Below, in pieces: positions 34,988-48,600 of a stretch of 64,000 nucleotides of DNA. Both the position numbers and the translations under genes were made by a program. How positions within the stretch are numbered: position 1 is the first letter of the stretch; every line of letters starts with the position of its first letter. Origin of the DNA: Hemibagrus wyckioides. Its lineage: Eukaryota > Chordata > Actinopteri > Siluriformes > Bagridae. The stretch covers positions 17,486,892-17,550,891 of the forward strand of contig NC_080734.1 of assembly GCF_019097595.1 (NCBI RefSeq), in the 5' to 3' direction. The notes under the pieces are model-generated. The model saw nothing but the letters and a program-made list of their open reading frames with translations, was not told the DNA's origin and searched no databases.

Positions 34988-36870
34988 ACCACACTGACCT
35001 GAGATCAGGTCTTTTTAGAGTCTGTGCTAAATCTGAAAAAATCTCTCTATACTTGACTCTGAAACTGTATATTTCCTTCAAAAATGTAAAGGCCATCTGG
35101 CCATATGCTGTGATCTACTAACTAACTACTTTTTGTACAATCATCTATAATATATATAAGAAGAAGAACATATTGAAATTATTCTTATGGCTGGATCAGG
35201 ATGCTGTCACCAGGTTGTGACCAGCGAGATAGCGAGCACATCAAACACAACACTGTTGCCAAACTTCTTAACAAATTCAAAAAGACAAGAAGTGCTGCAA
35301 AGGCTGTGGACCAATCTGAGAAATCACAAGTCACTGATGAAACGAAACTGATGTAGTGCTTTCACACATAAACTCAGCTATGAATGGACCCTTATGAGAC
35401 ACACTGTAGATCAGATTACCCAGTATGACTAGAAGCCACCAGTGTGTGTAAGATGCTCACCACAGAAGAGATGCCCACAGTTTGTCTCCACAGGAAAGGT
35501 GGCTACATGTAAACATACAGGACAGTGGACATCCATTCTACCCGGAGATATGTCTGTTTGAGAATCCTGAAAAGTAGAATGATTTAGAAAATGTCTTATT
35601 TTGAAAAATATAAACTTAAGATAAGTAAGAAACTCTGATGAAAGCTGATATGAATATTCATTTCCTTATTGGGTTATATCAGAAAAGGAAGTAGTGCTCT
35701 TCCTGTTCTCAAGTAAGAGCCATTCTGCATCGATAATGTGGTTATAAACAGTACACACGGTCAAAGACTCTCTCACGTACACATTCATTGCCTAATGAGG
35801 ATGATGTAACCTGACAATTATCTGGCCTTTTAGCTTAATGACTTTTACTGGATAATAGATACACAACACCTATAAAACTAGTTAGTTAACACAATTGCAT
35901 GTGTTGTCTGGTGTGTGTTCACCTTAACTCTTGCTTGTGTGTCAGCCTCTGAAATCAACAGAAACCTGCAAAAGTGAGAAAATACAATGTCAATAAAATG
36001 TTTTCGGCATCAACTAGATCAGTTAACTCATGTACACGAGTAATATGCAGAAGATGTTATGATCAATGATGAGTTTTTTTAAAAAAAAGTATAAATTACG
36101 TATAAGTGTAACATGTTTAACATCTCCGGATTAACAATTCTGGATTTCCCAGAATGACTCAAAGCAGTGTAGTCACGGATTGCTGCTTAAGGACTGACTC
36201 ATATTACATAATTTTTGAAATATAATGATTTACCAGAAAAAGCTTTTTAATGAAAAAAAACTGTATTTCCCCTATAAACATATTATTCTATATTAATTAT
36301 TCTTTGCTTTGTAACGAAACCCTTTTCCAAGCCAGTTCAAAATAACTTATTAAAATGCATATTTAAATTCCAAAAGCTTTCCTGAAAGAAAGCTTTGCCT
36401 TCAGAATTTAGTCAACGCTTTTACACGTGATGATGTTGACCTGCCAAGCCTTCTTCTGTAACTGATATACTGTAGGTGTGTTCCTTATTGCCCCAACAAA
36501 CTATTACACAGTTTAAAGTATGCGTGACTTGATAACAACACTAACATCCGCTATGCCAGAACATTCTAACCTGTCTGTCTATATGTGATATAAACATTTC
36601 GACCATCTGTACAGTGAAACGCTATTAAGCTGCTGAATTTGATGTAAAATATGCAAGCAAGAAGCTATGATTTGTGTAGATATTTTAGACAGTAGTGATG
36701 CACATTAACACATGTTAATGAAAATTCTAAGGTAAGATGTAATACTTCAGGTTTTATAAATCACATATAAACGCTTACATCTCTTACCTGTTGTACTGTA
36801 GGAGTTGTGACAGGTGTGCATGTGTGTGCGTCTTAGTGTAAGGCGAGAAGGCAATGCTTTCTGACTGCAT
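32615..36870 (-). CDS. RNF170-like E3 ubiquitin ligase (RING + DUF1232)
   Basis: RNF170 is an ER-membrane E3 ligase that ubiquitinates activated IP3 receptors; this is a homologue or paralogue. Six exons on the minus strand: 36870-36788, 35965-35923, 35566-35461, 33520-33447, 33258-33148, 32923-32615. All phases match: 726 nt, 241 aa; human RNF170 is 258. The start is [13 protein letters not shown]. The C3HC4 RING (residues about 58-101) is complete: [20 protein letters not shown], then [11 protein letters not shown] and ISCPLCRQK. Next comes NKRYSGAPR, as in the family. Two hydrophobic segments follow ([20 protein letters not shown], and [16 protein letters not shown] in the DUF1232 region). 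The N-terminus before the RING is short and lacks an obvious first membrane segment, unlike RNF170, so it may be a distinct paralogue. It lies tail-to-tail with pfas and head-to-head with hook1. Confidence 0.88.
33531..33562 (+). repeat. (GA)n microsatellite
   Basis: GA dinucleotides about 10 bp from the acceptor of rnf170-like exon 4, i.e. a (TC)n polypyrimidine tract on the transcribed strand. Confidence 0.85.
34710..34833 (+). repeat. long (CT)n microsatellite
   Basis: About 120 bases of CT with few interruptions, in the intron that splits the RING finger of the rnf170-like gene. A smaller run is at 34957-34983. Confidence 0.95.
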
Positions 36871-39300
36871 CAGCCTGCACAATAAATTTGACAGGCAGGT
36901 GAATGATTAACTAGAGGCCTTCGGAGTGGCCTTTTTGCATGCAAGATAGCTCAAGAGTGGCTCAATGAAATATAGAAAAACCTCCCATTGCATCATGTGT
37001 ATTTATGGTGTTAGTATGTTGTGTTAATGTTAATGTAAAAAAAAACAAAAATCAGAAGAAAAACTTATACGCTTCTAGGTCATAGCAATAAAGTAAGTCG
37101 TGCCCCTCCCATCCTTTGTTTTATTATCTCCTTTATTTAGGAGACGTTTTATTTTGGTCATGTGACCACATAGACAAAGACACTTTCTGAGCCTATAACT
37201 TGTTAATAATAATTTTAATCATCCACATGTGCTTGAAACACGCAGTAAACATGTGTTAAGCTTAAAATAGACTTAAAACTGGCAAAAAAATAGTTTATAT
37301 AGTCCACACAGTTCTTTTCAGATACAATCTATAATCCTATTTTCACCTTCTTTACTTTATAAGCACATTTTGTTCACACAGGGTAAAAGATTTAAGTGTC
37401 CCTTACTTTGCATACTCTGATTCCATACCTATTGTGAAGCCTCTTAATAAAACTTCTCCCAGGCTAATATTTACCTTCTACATTATTTGCCAAAATGTAG
37501 AAGGTCAGATCGGCTATAAATAGCAGCTATTGATTGAACAAGACCTTGATTGCATGTGGATTATCGACTGCTAAATAAACAACTTGCCACATTTTACTTT
37601 TTTGCAGGGCCAAATATGGCAAAAGTCCAGCGTTAACGTTCATTCAGGAGCGAATGTCACAGGTCTGCTCCGCATTTCATCAGCTGCAGTGAATGCCAAG
37701 TCCCTGTTAAGTTTACAGGTTATTTTCAACAGCTCCTGGCCTGAGCGCAATAGCTATATCTGCTCAAGAACACTGTAAAGCAAGCGCTTACTCTCTTATA
37801 TTAAATTTTATATTTCTTCAGTATATTTAATTTACTACAGTAGAATACAGTGGCACAGTGCCTTCATTTACTCTTTAAAAGAGTTCTTCTGTAATAAATG
37901 ATCTTGATTAAACAGGAACAGTCATTATATGAATTTAACATCTGCTGTCTGAGGCTACTGTGGAAACTGTGGATTCTGGACAGATGAAGACTGAAAAAAA
38001 CAAAACATCAATTCTTCAACTCTCCAGTTTCAGCCTGTGCCCACTATAGCCTTTCATTCCTGTTTTTGAACCTGATGTGGCCTTCCATCTATCGCCTATC
38101 CATCTCAAGACTCAATGTGTTCTGTGTTTAATTCAATTAATGTAGGCTTCTAGTCAGCTTGAACCAGTCTGCTCATTGTCATCTTATTCCTCTCTCTGAA
38201 AAAGTGTTTTTTTTTTCACTTTTACCAAATAGATATCAGGTATTTCTTGATTCACTTTAAGATCTAGCCCCAGCTAGAGAGAAGCGGCCCAGTAGCATGA
38301 TGCTACCACCACCATTCTTCATTGTAGGAATGTTGTTCTTTGGATGAAAAGCTTTCTCACATTTGAACCAAACAATTCCAGCTTGGTCTCATTAGATAAT
38401 AATACATTTAGCTAAATGGGTTCAGCAAAATTTTGGTGGGTCTGGATGTTTTTGTTTTGTGAGAAAGCGTCTCCATGTAGCCTCCAGACATGTGAAGATT
38501 ATCAGATTCTTGTCACATGCAAGTGAGCAGTATGTACCAGATATCCCTGCAGCTCCTTTAATGTTGCTGTAGGTCTATCGGCAGTGTCCACTGCCACTGT
38601 CCTCTTGGCCTGGTATGTTTCAGTTTTGGAGGGATGATCCATTCTTTGTTGATGTTACTGTCGTGCTGCATTTTCAAGACAATAACAGCCTTCATGGTGT
38701 TTCGTGGTACATGTTTATAAGCCATTTGGAGTCAGATAAAACCTAAAAGGTGTCAAGAAAATCCTACAGAAACAGCTGATCTTTATCTAGGATTTAATCG
38801 CAATAACTAAATCCATGACAACTGTATGATCATTACTTCTGAACAAGAATTTAAATGTGATGCCCTTATTATTAAAATGTGTGCAACCTATACGACCAGG
38901 TTATTGTACATTTTTCCCCCAATTTGTTTTCACTTGTTGGCTGTTATACCACATTGACGTTGAAAAAACATCTGACATGATTTATTTTGGATTAAAACAA
39001 AAAACCTGAGACGTTGTATAAACTTTATATATTTTTATAAACTTTATAAACTTTATTATATATATTTGCAATGTCCTGCTTCCCCCTATTTTATTGCATT
39101 TTGTAATATTTTTCCACACCTACAATTATTAGCTTATATATTACAGTCCTTATATTCAACTTTACTCTTATTTTGTTAAGTCTGTTAAGTCTTATAACTT
39201 ATTGATAATTTACCAGGTAATTTACCAGGTTAGTAATACTAGTTAAATTACGTACATTTTTACCGAAATAAACGATTTCTGTATATATGTTTTTTTAGTG
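36871..39300. other. divergent intergenic region between rnf170-like and hook1
   Basis: No gene was recognised. 38180-38720 holds a minus-strand Tc1-like relic (sequence such as GCATGATGCTACCACCACC), and 38860-39010 looks like a terminal segment of another. The rest is AT-rich and unassigned. Confidence 0.45.
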
Positions 39301-39329
39301 CATGACCTCAGTGTCATGCATTTTCGTGC

Positions 39330-39595
39330 CGCATTCTGATTGGCTGTTCTTTGCTCGTGAACTCAAGGCATAATTGGCTTTTCACTCCTCAGTCCTGCGC
39401 TTTGATCCCGTCAATCCCCCAATCCGCATCAGCGGAGCGCGCGCGCACTGCGCCGCTCCGATTCACGAACACGTTACGGCAGAAACAGTGCGCGCGCACA
39501 GCAGACTCGGGCGTGCGGCGCGCCGACGGGAACGTCCGCCTCCAGGTGAGGTCAAACGCAGCGGAAAAGGGAAGCGCATTGTTGACAGGTGAACG
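39330..39595 (+). promoter_or_regulatory. hook1: hook1 promoter / CpG-rich region
   Basis: A short island of CG dinucleotides (about 39420-39550, with GCGCGCGCACTGCGCC and GTGCGGCGCGCCGACG) stands out in AT-rich surroundings. ATTGG boxes lie upstream at 39339-39343 and 39373-39377. No TATA box was seen at the expected place. The transcription start probably falls in or just after this island. Confidence 0.55.
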
Positions 39596-39597
39596 GA

Positions 39598-39600
39598 AAA

Positions 39601-39641
<41 letters not shown>

Positions 39642-39662
39642 TATATACATATATATATATAT
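39598..39662 (+). repeat. A-run and (TA)n in hook1 5' leader
   Basis: About 12 A residues are followed by TA dinucleotides with AAAT interruptions, ending 24 bp before the hook1 ATG. Confidence 0.9.
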
Positions 39663-39686
39663 GTTCGAGCTGCGACGGTGGGAGAG

Positions 39687-42600
39687 ATGGATTTGAACAA
39701 AACGGTGTTATGTGAGAGCCTGATTATTTGGGTAAGTCATTTATCCGCCTTGGTCCCTCGAGCGTCCTTCGGCTCTTGGGTTATTTATCTAGCCTTTTAA
39801 ATGAATGACGATGTCACTACCTGTCGCAGGTAGTCGGATGTGCATCGTGTTTATTACTCTGGAGCACACATTATAAGAGGTTTCTAGCTTAGTGAAGACA
39901 TTCATATCTCACATCTGATGCGTGTTTTGTTGTAAACACACAGGTTTGTATTATAACTCTTGCTCTTTAGCTCATGATGCATGGACAGATCGCTAGCCGG
40001 CTTGCTAAGTGTTGCAGGAATTACTAACACGAAACATTTGCATTATTATCTCATTGCTCCTCCCTAGGATATACGTGGAAGGTCTCATGATGCGTTCATA
40101 ACTTTTGATCAGCAGCCACTATATGGCCAAAACTTTGCGGACACCTGACCATCACACCCGGAAGTGTTTATTCCCCAAACCACAAAGTTAGAGGCACACG
40201 ATTATGCAAAATGTCTGTATGTGCTGTAACAGATCCAGCATGATGATGTACCCGTGTACAAACCATGCTCCAGACATGAAGACATGGCGTGTTAAGGTTG
40301 TAGTGGAAGAACTGCACTGAGCCCTGACCGTGACTCAACCCCACTAGGGTGAACTGGAACTCTGACTGAATCTCACCTTTACAACATCAGTGTCTGAATA
40401 AGACTGATCTCCTCATCATGGCACCTGTTAGTGGGTGGGATATATTAGGCAGCAAGTGAATATTTTGTCCTCAAAGTTGATGTGTTAGAAGCAGGAAAAA
40501 TGGGCAAGCATAAGGATTTGAGCGAGTTTGACGAAGGGCCAAATTGTGATGGCTAGACCACTGGATCAGAGCATCTCCAAAACTGCAGCTTTTGGTGGGG
40601 TGTTCCTGCTCTGCAGTGGTCAGTATCTATCAAAAGTGGTCCAAGGAAGCAACAGTGGTGAACCGGCGACAGGGTCATGGGCGGTCAAGGCTCATTGATG
40701 CACGTGGGGAGCGAAGGCTGGCCCGTGTGATCTGATCCAACGAGCTACTGTTGCTCAAATTACTTTAGAAGTTAATGCTGGTTCTGAAGGACAGGTGTCA
40801 GAATACACAGTGCATGTTAGATCAGGGCTGTTTTGGCAGCAAAAGGGGGACCAACACAATATTAGGCAGGTGGTCATAATGTTATGACTGATCGGTGTAT
40901 GAGTGGTATTCAGGTGTCCGCAATCTTTATAATAAGTGCTCTGTGTTGTTAGGATAATAATTTAATAGTGAAATGTTAACAACCTGTTGTCATTTCCATT
41001 TCCATAACTCCATGGTTCTACACACAGGGTTCAAATACATATTTCTATTTCTTATCTAGATATCACTATATTATTTTGCCATTTATTTAACCCACTTAAA
41101 ATGGAATACATTTGTGTGCATTGACCTGCACATGCTTTTGAATTGAACGCTTGGTTCCGACAGGTATGCGGTCTATAGTTTTCGCTGTAATCACAAGAGC
41201 TGTATGTTAAACGTCACAGACAAGACAACAAGGTTCAAGGTTCTGTATTTGTCACGTTTATATTGCATACACGTGTTGTGAAATGATTTTCTTTCCACAG
41301 TGAAACAATAAACAGGAGAACAATGAAACAATGAAAGACATAATAAAAAAAACAGTGTATAATAAAATATCGTAGACAGACAAATAACATAGTTACATGG
41401 AGATATGTGTCATAGAATATAGAATATTATAGAATGTATACTGAACTATACAGTGTGCAAACAGTGTGTGTTTTTGTCCCAGTAGTGCAGACTGTATTGT
41501 GTTTGTGTATGTACACATCATTCTCTGGGATCCAGTATAATAGTTTTAGAATTACTGCTGCAAAATTAGATTAAAAAACACCATTACTCTTGTGAATATG
41601 TATCAATTAAATATGCACAGTTTGATATAAATGCAGCGATTCACAGCTCCAGTTCCTGTGAAGGTCATGTTGGCCATATAGTTCCTCGATCAGCACGGAT
41701 TAAACGGACCACAGATCAGTGGGTTTTGTTGACTCGGTGTGTTATAAGTCAGCGCTGAGACAGTACAGCACAAAGCACAGTCTATACAACAGGACTCTAT
41801 AAGCTGCTACACTCTTTTGCTTACACAAAACATAAAACAGACCATGCAGTGTTTCTACTCCTGGCTCAGGATTAACTGATTAACATGAGGGAAAAAAACA
41901 GAAGTGTCTGGGGTTTTTGATTTTGTCTTCGAGTGGAATTTACCTTTTCTCTAGCAGTCTGTGAGAGTGAGGGTGGATTCTGCATGCACGTGGATATTTG
42001 CATGCATGTAATCAGTAATATTTGCTTTGTTTGTGTATGTCTTCAGTTGCAAACCTTTAACACTGCAGCACCATGTACCACAGTGGAGGATCTGACCACC
42101 GGTGCTGCTATGGCACAGGCTCTGCATCAGATGTAAGTGCATCTTTCATTCCTCTCTCTGATTCTCCCATTTTATTTATTTATTTTTGTAATTATTGAGG
42201 GAGCGTTTTCCTCCCTGAATATTTCACAGCACTCACTGAATTGTGGATATTCTGCTTAAGGGTTTTACTTGAACATGGATGCACTCTTAGTAAGAAATGT
42301 TTTGATGGTGGATCCATCGTGTTCCCCGTCCGTCCGAGATCCACTTTAGCTTCGATATCTCAAGAATGTGCGATTGAATGTTTGTAGGATTTTGATGAAA
42401 TTATTATTGAAACCAGCAAATGAACTGATTAGATTTTGGAACTGATCCAAATAGCATAAAGGTCACAGCAAGCTCAAAATAAATTTATTCAGTTCAGTTT
42501 TTTTAATTTACAGTTTGTCAGAGATGTTTCTTGCTTGTTCATGTTCAGGAGCTAATGCTGCCTTCAAGTTCTGCTGAAAATACAGTTCTAAATAGTTCAC

Positions 42601-45600
42601 CAGTGTCATAATTACAAAACGCTATAATGTACAAGTTGTATTTTTCTGTGAGCCCTGATTTTCTGAGTTAGAGTTTATTAGAGGTGTTTATTTTCACTCA
42701 GTCAGGCAAAAATCACCTCATGTCCTTGATGATACAAAAATCTTCTTCTTCTTCTTCTTCTTCTTCTTCTTCTTCTTCTTCTTCCGGCTTTTCCCTTCCG
42801 AGGTGGCCACAGGGCCACCTATCCCTATCTTCAGCATCCTCAACACTTGCACCCACTAGCTTCATATCCTCATTTATTCCATCCATATACCTCCTCTTTG
42901 GCCTTCCTCTTTGCCTCCTGCCTGGCAGCTCCATGTCCAACATTCTCCTACCAATATACTCACTCTCCCTCCTCTGAACATGCCCAAACCATCTTAATCT
43001 GTCCTCCCTAACTTTGTCCCCCAAACGTCAAACATGAGCTGTCCCTCTGATGTACTCGTTCCTAATCCTGTCCAACCTTGTCACTCCCAAAGAGAACCTC
43101 AACATCTTCAGCTCTGCTACCTCCAGCTCTGACTGTCTCTTCCTCAGTGACACTAGGTGCGTTTACATGGACACTTTTTAATCAGATCGGACTGAATTCA
43201 ATCAGATTGACGAATCCGATCGCAGCGTTTACATGAACGTGGTATAAGTAATCAGATTGTTATGCGTGTTTACATGTCACATGATTAGAATCGGATTAGA
43301 CCTTTTGACATGCGCATAGTCCACGAAAACATCCGTACATCATTCGTATCAATGTCCGTACGTCATACGTCATTGCACATGCGCATAACTTTCCAGGAAC
43401 ATATTCCATCCGATTAAGTGTTTACATGTCCTCTCGATCGGACTAAAAATGGTTTAAACCACCTCTTACCATCCGATTGAAATTTTAATCAGATGTGGCA
43501 AATTCCATCCGATTGACACTTTTTTAATCTGATTGTGCTTCTAGTCCTGTTACGATCGGATTACAAGTGTCCATGTAAACGCACCTACTGTCTCTAAACC
43601 ATACAGCATGGCCGGTCTCACCGGTCTTTGATGATACAAAAATAAATCAATAAATAAAAGTATTCTCATACCATCTATTTTTTTCTCAGATCAGAATCTC
43701 AGTCTGTCAGTTTGTTGCTAGAAAATTCGTAGTAATTTTAATTTAATTTGATTCTAATTTGATTATCTCAAAAATAAGTGGTTAAACGTAAAATGAACTG
43801 ACCCTTGCAGCCTCTTGATGAACTGGTTACATTTTGGCATTGGTCAAGGTCACAGGAAGGTCAAATGTCTGTTACTTAAATCTTCATTCAGGAAGTCCAG
43901 CTGTGTCAGATTTGGTCTCTTTATAGACTGCTTAAGGGTTAAAGTCACTGTACATGGACCCCAGTGATGATCGTATGCATGAATTTACAGTGAATATTTA
44001 TCAAGAACAGTGGTGTATAATCGAATCCGGATGGGTGTGGGTTTGGGTTTTCATTCCAGTCAAAAGGAGCCACACCTTAATCCACCTGTTCAATCAGATG
44101 ATCTCAGGCTTTCAGTAGAGTCAGGTGTGGCTCTTGATTGATTGAAATGAAAACCTGCGCTCACATTGGAGCTTTCTGGCTAGGTTTATACACTTCTGAT
44201 CAAGAACTCACCAAAAACAACATACATACGGTATCTTAAAGGTATATATTTTGAGGCATGTTTTAAGAATCAGCATTAGACGTCTCGGTGTTGATCCTTG
44301 GGGCAATTGAGTGAAGCCAGTCTTACCAACTGCATGTTCATGGACCTGATTGTCGTCATTGCAGGACTGTATCACTGTCTATATGTGTCTCAGATACAGT
44401 TCAGTCTTAATAATATATAGGTTCATATAGGATTTACATTGTTGTGCAGTTAAGATAAGATTAGATAGATATTATAGCTTTATTGTCACTGTACAGGTAC
44501 CACGAAATGACGTCTGGAGCAAAGAGTAAGACAGTAGATATAAAATATACAGTGAAATGTTTTACAGCGTATCTCTAAGTCAGGAGAACATTAACATAAC
44601 TAGCAGCAAATGAAGTGTTATATTCACACCAACTGTGTTGAGACCTTACTTTTTTATTTTTCTTAACAGTGTTTTTTTTTCCCTGCTGTTGGTGGCACAA
44701 GCTTTTCCAGGAGTCATAAATAATTAAAATTTCTCCTTACAGAAATTGATTATTTATTTACTGACAGCATGCAGTGCAGCGCTGACTGAATCTTCACACC
44801 CCATTAACCTGTTCTTATTTAGAGATCCATCCTGGTTCAGTGACAGCTGGCTGACACGGATTAAGGAAGATGTTGGAGATAACCTGAGACTCAAGGTAAA
44901 CTACCGAACCTCCTGCTGTGCAGATTATCCACATTTCTGTTATGCGTTTTGTAGCACTTTTTAAAGGTTTTCTTTCTTTTTTTCCTATTGTGTTTTTTCT
45001 GCAGTTGAACAACCTTAAGAAGATCTTGCAGATGATTGTTGATTACTATAACGAGGTATGTTTTACAACAGCTTAAGAACCACTAAATGATGGAGACTTA
45101 TAATGTTGATGTTTTGTTTAAGCATAAAAAGAAGGAACATGCTTTCAAATAGCAGAAGTCTTCTCAGCATCGTTTATTGCCTCCTTACAGCAGTGCCTTT
45201 GGTACATACACAAAGGAATTCCATCTAGGCCTTTCTTTATTCTTTAGTGATCCTCTGCCATGTTTTTGCTGATTCAACACATCTACCTCTCTTTCTCTCT
45301 CCGTCGCTCTCGTTCTGTTTGCCTCCTTTAATGTTATTCATCTCCTCTATATCATTTGCTTGTTTTGTGTATGTGTGTGTTTTTGTGCTTTGTGCTAGGT
45401 TCTGAATCAGCAGATGTCAGGCTTCCCCATGCCTGATGTGGTGCGCGTGGCCGAACTCTCCGACCCCGTGGAGCTCGGGCGCCTCCTCCAACTCATCCTC
45501 GGCTGTGCGGTCAAATGTGATCGGAAACAAGGTACCTGTTCTCCTCACTACACTATTTCTACTAGCACTGTATTTCCATTACTTAAGTAATTCAGTAAAT

Positions 45601-48600
45601 CAGCACTTTATTGAATTGCACCTGCTGATTTATTACCCCTACCGCTCTGTGTGCTTGCAGTGCAAAAAAATTACATCTTAGTGAATTAAAATATCTACTG
45701 TGTCCTGTGAAAAGATTACAGGAAACTAAATATAGAACTGTGTCCCAAATGACGTAGTACAATAATCCCCCTTTTATCGAAACCCAAACCCACCTGCGAT
45801 AAACGAAAATCCGCGATACACGGACGCCATCCCCAAATGCTTTTTTTTTTTTATTGTTTAAGCCGTAAATGACCCTCCCACACTCTTTTAACACACACAG
45901 AAAACATTTGCAAGCATATAGTGAGATGATTTTTTTGAAAATTCGTAGAAATATCACATTTAAAGGGCTTGCAGAAAAATCGTAAAAATACAGCATACAC
46001 GGAGCAAACCGAAACACTCGGGACAGTGACATGCGAAGAACTGGGATGCTGGAGAATTCTGCCTCCCTTTCCCCAACTGCACGCATAGCCAGCAGCCAAT
46101 GACAACCATGATTAAATGAATGGGGCATTCCGATTGGCCAGACTCGTTTCTCCAGCCGTACTGTATTTTGATTTTCAGCATCCCCACACCATGCTTTCCT
46201 AAACAACGTTACGCTGTACAGTATTCGATATAATATTAACATTTTACTTTATTTTAATTAATGTTTATATTTTGTAATTAATAATTGTATTTTTATTAAT
46301 AAATGACCTTATTTCAACATAAAAACAATTCACTATAAGGTTTGCGGATACCGCGAAAATTGATCGTGAAAATTAGTTAGGTTCCAAATAAAAATCTGCG
46401 ATATACCGGGACCGCGATATAGCGGGGGATTACTGTACAAACTACATACTTACACAATGCACTATGTACTATAGCGTCTAGTGTATAAACAGAAAGGTCA
46501 TATCGTCTCTATCATATTTTTACTAAACGGAAGTTGAAGCCGTTTCCCGTTCGATGGCAATTGACACAAATCAAATACACGTTATGTGATGCTGCTAGCT
46601 ATAGTAGAATCAGGCGAATTTTAAATTATTGACAAATAAGTGTCCAACATTCTACACTTCCTTTTATCATTTCAATAAGTGCACTTCTTCTTTTTGGAAT
46701 TTTCAGTATGAACAAATTACTCACATTATTTATACGACACAACGGAGTAGAATAGTGCATAACTATGCGATTTGGGACGCATCTTAAAATCATTAAACCT
46801 ATTTCTAGACATATTCAACTCTTTTTAAGCTCAGAATTTTCTTTGTCTATTTTGGCTAATTATTTTTGCTCATTTAAAACATAATTTCTAGAAAGAAACA
46901 AAATAAGCTGTCAGTAGAATAAGAAAATTTGAAGTTTAGAAATAGTCAAATATGCCTAGAAATAGGTTTAATGATCTTATATTTGGTTTGCAGTAATCTT
47001 ATAATAAGGAACATTAGATACATTTGACTAGATTTGAGATATTTTTGCTCATTTTTTTGTTAGTTATTACGTGTTTGACAGTAACTCTCTCTTTCTCTAG
47101 AGTATATCCAGATCATAATGACTCTGGAGGAGTCTGTGCAGCATGTAGTCATGACAGCCATTCAGGAGGTCAGTCTGCATTAAGTTGATATTATTAATAA
47201 ATATCTTTTATACCGGGCAATTTTTTAACAAGTCATGAATTTATTATTAAGTGGAAGCTCCAGCATGCGTGACCAGACCCATATTTTTGGCAGCAGTCAT
47301 TTTAAGCTAAAAATGCTAGAGGCATTAATTTCTGCATTAATACAGACTAATGGAAAGGAATGAAGGAGAAGACGATGTAGATATAGACCCAATCTGGTCC
47401 TGGTTAAATTTATGATGTAGTTCATTGTGTTTTTTCCTCAACAAAAAGTTGCCAAGTAGTTGGTAAAGGTGTCGACTCTGAGCTGTATCTTTCTCTCCTC
47501 ACATCTCGGGTAAAAACATCTGCGTCGATTTACAGTAACATCTTTATTTTCTCTTGACATGTTTAACTCCATGTTGTGCTAGAAGGAGAGTTATATGACA
47601 GCTTTGTGCTACACTTTATTTGCTTGGTTTTTCCACAATTTCTTCACTCTGTGAAATGCATTATATTTAAACATACAAACCAGAGGCTTTGGGTTGTGAA
47701 TATCGATAAGAAGTATGATTTATTTTGCCATTAAGAGGTTTGAACCCAATCAGTTAATAACTTAAACAAAATAGACTTCGTGTTTTGCACTTTTTGACCA
47801 TAGAGTACACAGTTACAGAAGGAAAACGATTAATAATCTCACTTTCTGGTGTCACCCAGATGAGGATGGGTTTCCTTTTGAGTCTGGTTCCTCTCAAGGT
47901 TTATTCCTCATATATCTTCTCAGGGAGTCTTTCCTCACCACCTTCACCTCGGACTCGCTCTTTAGGGATAAATTTAAACTTTTTTCCCCAGAGGCCAAAA
48001 AATGGAATTTGTGCCTGTTTTGATTGTGCACATGTTCAGTATTGAATGTCTTTGTCATGTCACACTCCTTAGTGAAAGTAAAATCTGTAGTATTATCAAA
48101 GTATCATAAACATTTCTGTTTTTCCCTAGCCTACTAGGGGTAATATTTTCATAGAAAAGTTCCAAAAAACCAATGTGATTATTTTTTCCCACACAAACTA
48201 TTTTTGAAGTAAATGTTGATATCAAACCCATTTCTGCTCTCTGAGATGCCTCAAGTGTTTTTTAATAAGCATGTAAAGTGAATGTGTTTATCTTCAACCA
48301 GGAAAATTCTAAAATTCAGAGGGAAAAACACACATCTCACACTGAAAGTCCTGACTCATTTTATATCAGACCTGTGACAATAAATCTGATTAAAAATATC
48401 TGATAAGTTGATATTCAGTCTGCCAGCGGAACAAATCACTGGTGTACTGGTAAAAATGTCCATTGTAAAAACAACATTAAAATTGATTTCAATTAATTTT
48501 CTTAATTGACTTTAACTGATGTTAAATATTTTTCCAGCTAATGAGTAAAGAATCCATGACCCAGTTTGGGACGGAGCCACAGGGTGACGTTGATCAACAG

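Noticed and set aside
45592..46242. 216-aa minus-strand ORF in hook1 intron
   Set aside because: It spans the Tigger-like element and flank, has no transposase or other motif, and crosses the insertion boundary.
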